Below are positions 61,200-64,000 of a DNA stretch of 64,000 bases, in pieces (the stretch's first letter is position 1; each line of letters starts with the position of its first letter). The position numbers and the translations under genes are program-made. This DNA is from Nocardia gamkensis NBRC 108242 (lineage in GTDB: Bacteria; Actinomycetota; Actinomycetes; Mycobacteriales; Mycobacteriaceae), in assembly GCF_001612985.1 (NCBI RefSeq), contig NZ_BDBM01000033.1:32558-96557 (forward strand), read 5' to 3'. The notes beneath the pieces were generated by a model. It was given only the letters and a program-made list of their open reading frames with translations, did no database searches and was not told where the DNA came from.

Positions 61200-62336
61200 C
61201 TACAGATGCCGGGTGGTGTCGATGCCAAGGGACATGCCCGCGAGGCCGCGGCGGCGGACGGCGAGCTTGTCCGCCACCTCCAGCAGAGCCTTGGCGGCGG
61301 GGTTCTCCGGATCGCGCAGCACGATCGGGGTGCCCTCGTCGCCCGCTTCCCGCAGCGCCTGTTCGATGGGGATCTGACCGAGCAGCGGCACGGTCGCACC
61401 CACCGCGCGGGTGAGCCGGTCGGCGACGGCCTGGCCGCCGCCGGAGCCGTACAGGTCCATCCGGGTGCCGTCCGGCAGGTCGAGCCAGGACATGTTCTCC
61501 ACCACGCCAGCGATGCGCTGGCGTGTTTGCAGCGCGATCGCGCCCGCCCGCTCGGCCACCTCGGCGGCGGCCGGCTGCGGGGTGGTGACGACCAGGATCT
61601 CGGCACCCGGGATCAGCTGCGCGATGGAGATGGCGACGTCGCCCGTGCCGGGCGGCAGGTCGAGCAGCAGGATGTCGAGGTCACCCCAGAACACGTCGGC
61701 GAGGAACTGCTGCAACGCCCGGTGCAGCATCGGGCCGCGCCACACCACGGGCGTGTTGCCCTGCGTGAACTGGGCGATCGAGATCATTTTCACGTCGTGC
61801 GCGACCGGCGGCATGATCATCCGCTCGACCTGGGTGGGCCTGGCATCGGTGCCGAGCATGCGCGGGACGGAATGACCGTAGATGTCCGCGTCCAGCACGC
61901 CGACCGACAGACCGCGCGCGGCCATGGCGGCGGCCAGGTTCACCGTGACGCTGGACTTACCGACGCCGCCCTTCCCGGAGGCGACCGCGTAGACGCGGGT
62001 CATCGAGCCGGGCTGGGCGAACGGGATGACCGGATCGGCCGAGTCGCCGCGCAACTGCTTGCGCAGTGCGGTGCGCTGCTCGTCGTCCATCACGTCGAGC
62101 TCGACGGAGATGGCGCCCACACCGGGCACGTCGGCGATGGCCTTGGTGACCCGCTGCTGGATCTCCGTCCGCAGGGGGCAGCCCGCCGTCGTCAGGTAGA
62201 TCTCCACGTGGACATCGCTGCCGGCGCCGATGACGACGCTTTTCACCATGCCCAGTTCGGTGATCGGCTTGCGGATCTCCGGGTCGTCGACCTTTGCGAG
62301 GGCACCCCGCACGTCCGATTCCGTAACTACTGGCAT
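61200..62336 (-). CDS. mrp: Mrp/ApbC-type P-loop ATPase (iron-sulfur cluster carrier family)
   Basis: A 378-residue protein. Residues 1-90 are a MIP18/DUF59 domain (VDDPEIRKPITELGMVKSVV). The ATPase starts at VYAVASGKGGVGKSSVTVNL (deviant Walker A), with DADIYGHSVPRMLG and LLLDLPPGTGDVAISIAQL following. The family carries Fe-S clusters to apo-proteins. The CxxC that follows ENMS in E. coli Mrp is absent: here the sequence is VVENMSWLDLPDGTRMDLYG, as in other actinobacteria I recall. Equivalent of Rv1229c. ATG 62336 has TAAAAT seven bases upstream. Confidence 0.94.
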   Translation of the reverse strand: MPVVTESDVRGALAKVDDPEIRKPITELGMVKSVVIGAGSDVHVEIYLTTAGCPLRTEIQQRVTKAIADVPGVGAISVELDVMDDEQRTALRKQLRGDSADPVIPFAQPGSMTRVYAVASGKGGVGKSSVTVNLAAAMAARGLSVGVLDADIYGHSVPRMLGTDARPTQVERMIMPPVAHDVKMISIAQFTQGNTPVVWRGPMLHRALQQFLADVFWGDLDILLLDLPPGTGDVAISIAQLIPGAEILVVTTPQPAAAEVAERAGAIALQTRQRIAGVVENMSWLDLPDGTRMDLYGSGGGQAVADRLTRAVGATVPLLGQIPIEQALREAGDEGTPIVLRDPENPAAKALLEVADKLAVRRRGLAGMSLGIDTTRHL

Positions 62337-62343
62337 GGCAGGA

Positions 62344-62349
62344 ATTTTA
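62344..62349 (-). promoter_or_regulatory. leaderless -10 box (TAAAAT) of mrp
   Basis: On the minus strand TAAAAT, seven bases, then ATG 62336. It overlaps nothing coding and is the most canonical of these boxes. Confidence 0.6.
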
Positions 62350-62355
62350 GGCGTG

Positions 62356-63219
62356 TCAAATTTTCGGCAGATCCGCGGGCCGGGGTGCGACCCCCGAGCT
62401 GTAGGAGGTCTCCCAGGCCATGACGTTCGCCACATAGGCCATGGAGTGGTTGTAGCGCAGGATCGCTTTGGACTGTTGTGCCAGGTCACGCATGTTCAGG
62501 CCGCCTTCGCACAGGTACTTCCCGGCGGTCAGGGCGGCGTCGAACAGATTCTGCGGATCGGCGATGCCGTCGCCGTTGCCGTCGCCCGCGTAACGCTTCC
62601 AGGTGTCGGGCAGGAACTGCATCGGACCGATCGCGCGGTCGTAGCCGTCCAGGCCGTCCAGCGCGCCGTTGTCGGAGTCGCGAACGACGTGGTTGCCGGT
62701 GAGCGAGCCGTCCAGCACGGGGCCGTAGACGGGGCTGAGCGGGTTGCCGTCGGCATCGGCCTTGCCGCCGAAGGCGTGGGTGGACTCGACCCGGCCGATG
62801 CCGGCCAGCAGCGACCACGGCATGCCGCACACGGGGTTCTCGGCGGCCAGCACTCGTTCCGCGTTCTGATAGGCCGCGACGGCCACGCCGGGGACGCCCA
62901 GCGGCCCGGCGGGCATCGCGGCGGGTTGCCGCCCACTGGGCAGCGCAACGGTTTTCACCACGGGTGTCGCGGTGGGCGCGGCCTTGGCCATTGCGTGCGC
63001 GAGGAATTCGGTGCCTGCGACGGGCTCGACGGCCGACTGCGGCCGGGCGCCCTGCACGTCCTGATCATCCGGCGTCTGAACCGAGGCCGCCAGCGGGACG
63101 GCGTCGCCGACCTCGGAGGCGGCGGTGACGGAGACGAGCCCAGCGGGAACCAATCCGGTCAACGCGATGACGGAACCGCGTCTGACGGTGGCAGGCGGTT
63201 GTTTTCGATGACGCCCCAC
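62356..63219 (-). CDS. exported lytic murein transglycosylase (Rv1230c type)
   Basis: A 287-residue protein with an N-terminal signal (VIALTGLVPAGLVSVTAA) and an Ala/Pro-rich linker. The SLT-type domain begins near residue 105; WSLLAGIGRVESTHAFGG contains the catalytic Glu, and YDRAIGPMQFLPDTWKRYAG and KAILRYNHSMAYVANVM complete the fold. It cuts the glycan strand of peptidoglycan to anhydro-muramyl ends. It lies 19 bases upstream of mrp on the same strand, as Rv1230c-Rv1229c. The mrp promoter box is in that gap. Confidence 0.9.
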   Translation of the reverse strand: MGRHRKQPPATVRRGSVIALTGLVPAGLVSVTAASEVGDAVPLAASVQTPDDQDVQGARPQSAVEPVAGTEFLAHAMAKAAPTATPVVKTVALPSGRQPAAMPAGPLGVPGVAVAAYQNAERVLAAENPVCGMPWSLLAGIGRVESTHAFGGKADADGNPLSPVYGPVLDGSLTGNHVVRDSDNGALDGLDGYDRAIGPMQFLPDTWKRYAGDGNGDGIADPQNLFDAALTAGKYLCEGGLNMRDLAQQSKAILRYNHSMAYVANVMAWETSYSSGVAPRPADLPKI

Positions 63220-63332
63220 GGTGTGGTGACCCTCCCATGACTCGCTGTGAGCCCTTTGTTACGGACCGAGGGAGAGGCTACCGCATCCGAGATCTTTTTG
63301 TTACTGCTTCGTGATCTGATACGGAGTTTGAA

Positions 63333-64000
63333 TCACTGCTGTGGCGCGACCGGTGGCGCGGGCAGGGGGATGACGATGCCGAACGGCAGGGTGATTCCCG
63401 GCGGCGGCGTAGGTGCGGCTTCGGCGCTGGGCGCCGGTTCGGCTTCCGGCGCCGAGGCGGGCGGGGTGGTGGTAGCGGGTTCGGTGTCGCCGCGCGGCGC
63501 GTTGTCGGGGACGGGCAGGTCACCGGGGATCGGCGCGGATTCGGTGGTGGCCAGCGTGGTATCGGGCTGAACGCATCCGGCGGCTGCCCGGTCCGGGGCG
63601 CCGGGCTGCCCGAGGGCTCCGGCGTCGGCGGGCATGCCCGTCACGGCGGGATCGGCCGGGCCCGCGGGGGCGGCGGGGTCGCGGGGTGCGGCCGCCGCGC
63701 CGCCGTAGGGCTGCTGCGGTGCGAGCGGTACGCGTGCGGTCCCGGGTAGGTCCGGGAACGGCATCGGGGCGGGCACCGATTGCCCCGCACACGGATTCAC
63801 CGGCGCCGGCGGCGGGCAGAAGATCCCGCAGGGAATGGGCGGCAGACCCGGGATCGTGATCATCACCTGGGTCGGCTGCTGTCGCGGCCGCGGGGCGGGA
63901 GCCTGGCCCGCCGCCCGGGCCTGTTCGCCCGGATCGGTGGTCGGGGTGGTCGTGCGCACCGCGGACATCTCCGAACCCGGCGACAATGCGCCCGGCGGCA
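63333..64000 (-). CDS. proline/alanine-rich protein, 5' end outside the window
   Basis: The frame is open to the right edge and ends at 63333, giving at least 222 residues. It is rich in Pro, Ala and Thr. MITIPGLPPIPCGIFCPPPA and VNPCAGQSVP give three cysteines in a Pro-rich setting, and the end LPFGIVIPLPAPPVAPQQ is hydrophobic. No globular domain is evident, so it is probably an exported or wall-spanning low-complexity protein. A TTG near 63986 is a possible internal start, but coding may begin beyond the window. Confidence 0.6.
   Translation of the reverse strand, partial: PPGALSPGSEMSAVRTTTPTTDPGEQARAAGQAPAPRPRQQPTQVMITIPGLPPIPCGIFCPPPAPVNPCAGQSVPAPMPFPDLPGTARVPLAPQQPYGGAAAAPRDPAAPAGPADPAVTGMPADAGALGQPGAPDRAAAGCVQPDTTLATTESAPIPGDLPVPDNAPRGDTEPATTTPPASAPEAEPAPSAEAAPTPPPGITLPFGIVIPLPAPPVAPQQ

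Noticed and set aside
63220..63332. c-di-AMP riboswitch before the lytic transglycosylase
   Set aside because: Such elements often precede wall hydrolases in actinobacteria, but the expected conserved blocks are not visible in this short gap.

Overview
The window is high-GC actinobacterial chromosome, most likely Nocardia or a close relative in the Mycobacteriales. It carries mycothiol (mshB), coenzyme F420 (fbiC), phosphatidylinositol mannoside/lipomannan (pimE, lpqW) and methylglucose lipopolysaccharide/glycogen (gpgS, glgC, glgA) genes. Its backbone follows, as I remember it, the order of the M. tuberculosis Rv1159-Rv1230 region, but without PE/PPE genes and with many accessory genes interspersed. 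No rRNA, intact tRNA, insertion sequence, phage or CRISPR array is visible. The genus is an inference; the order is well supported.

Layout. 1-7.1 kb is accessory: a Roadblock/LC7 cluster cut by the left edge, an FMN reductase, a MarR/MFS divergent pair, a 12-copy 7-bp tandem repeat and a WYL regulator divergent from a DinB-like protein. 7.2-10.9 kb is a four-gene osmoprotectant ABC importer on the minus strand. 11-15.2 kb holds cell-envelope and secreted proteins and an unusual protein with serine at every third residue. 15.4-32.3 kb is backbone: pimE, phhB, a Cys-rich 58-aa protein, typA, lpqW-mshB, ansP, a 52-aa protein coupled to an Rv1171-like membrane protein, two PH-domain membrane proteins, fbiC, fdxA and dapC. 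32.4-37.4 kb has pruA followed by a TetR regulator and two DUF2236 oxygenase-like genes that share one operator sequence. 37.5-47.8 kb is backbone again: fadD36, an F420-type PPOX protein, dapD/dapE divergent, enoyl-CoA hydratase, two tandem LOG proteins, fadD6, folP2 and gpgS. 47.8-51.7 kb is an accessory island of minus-strand genes. 51.7-61.1 kb carries tatB, htrA, rseA, sigE, an O-methyltransferase, glgC/glgA, an RlmA-like enzyme, a DUF3117 protein, tagA and a DivIVA-domain protein. This block has the same content as Rv1209-Rv1224 of M. tuberculosis but reversed as a unit. 61.2-64 kb is mrp, a lytic transglycosylase and a proline-rich protein cut by the right edge.

Functional links. lpqW, pimE, gpgS, glgA and glgC serve envelope mannolipid and glucan synthesis. 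dapC, dapD and dapE are three steps of the succinylase route to diaminopimelate. sigE, rseA and htrA form the envelope-stress module, next to tatB. fbiC makes the F420 chromophore that the PPOX protein may use.

A recurring regulatory theme is a TAnnnT box 6-7 bases before the start codon of at least seventeen genes, with no Shine-Dalgarno needed. This is the signature of leaderless transcripts. It was also used to choose the starts of dapE, glgA and the MFS gene. Other legible control elements are the DUF2236/TetR operator pair, the MarR palindrome at the MFS start, an iron-box-like sequence before the Cys-rich protein and an ECF-type promoter before sigE.
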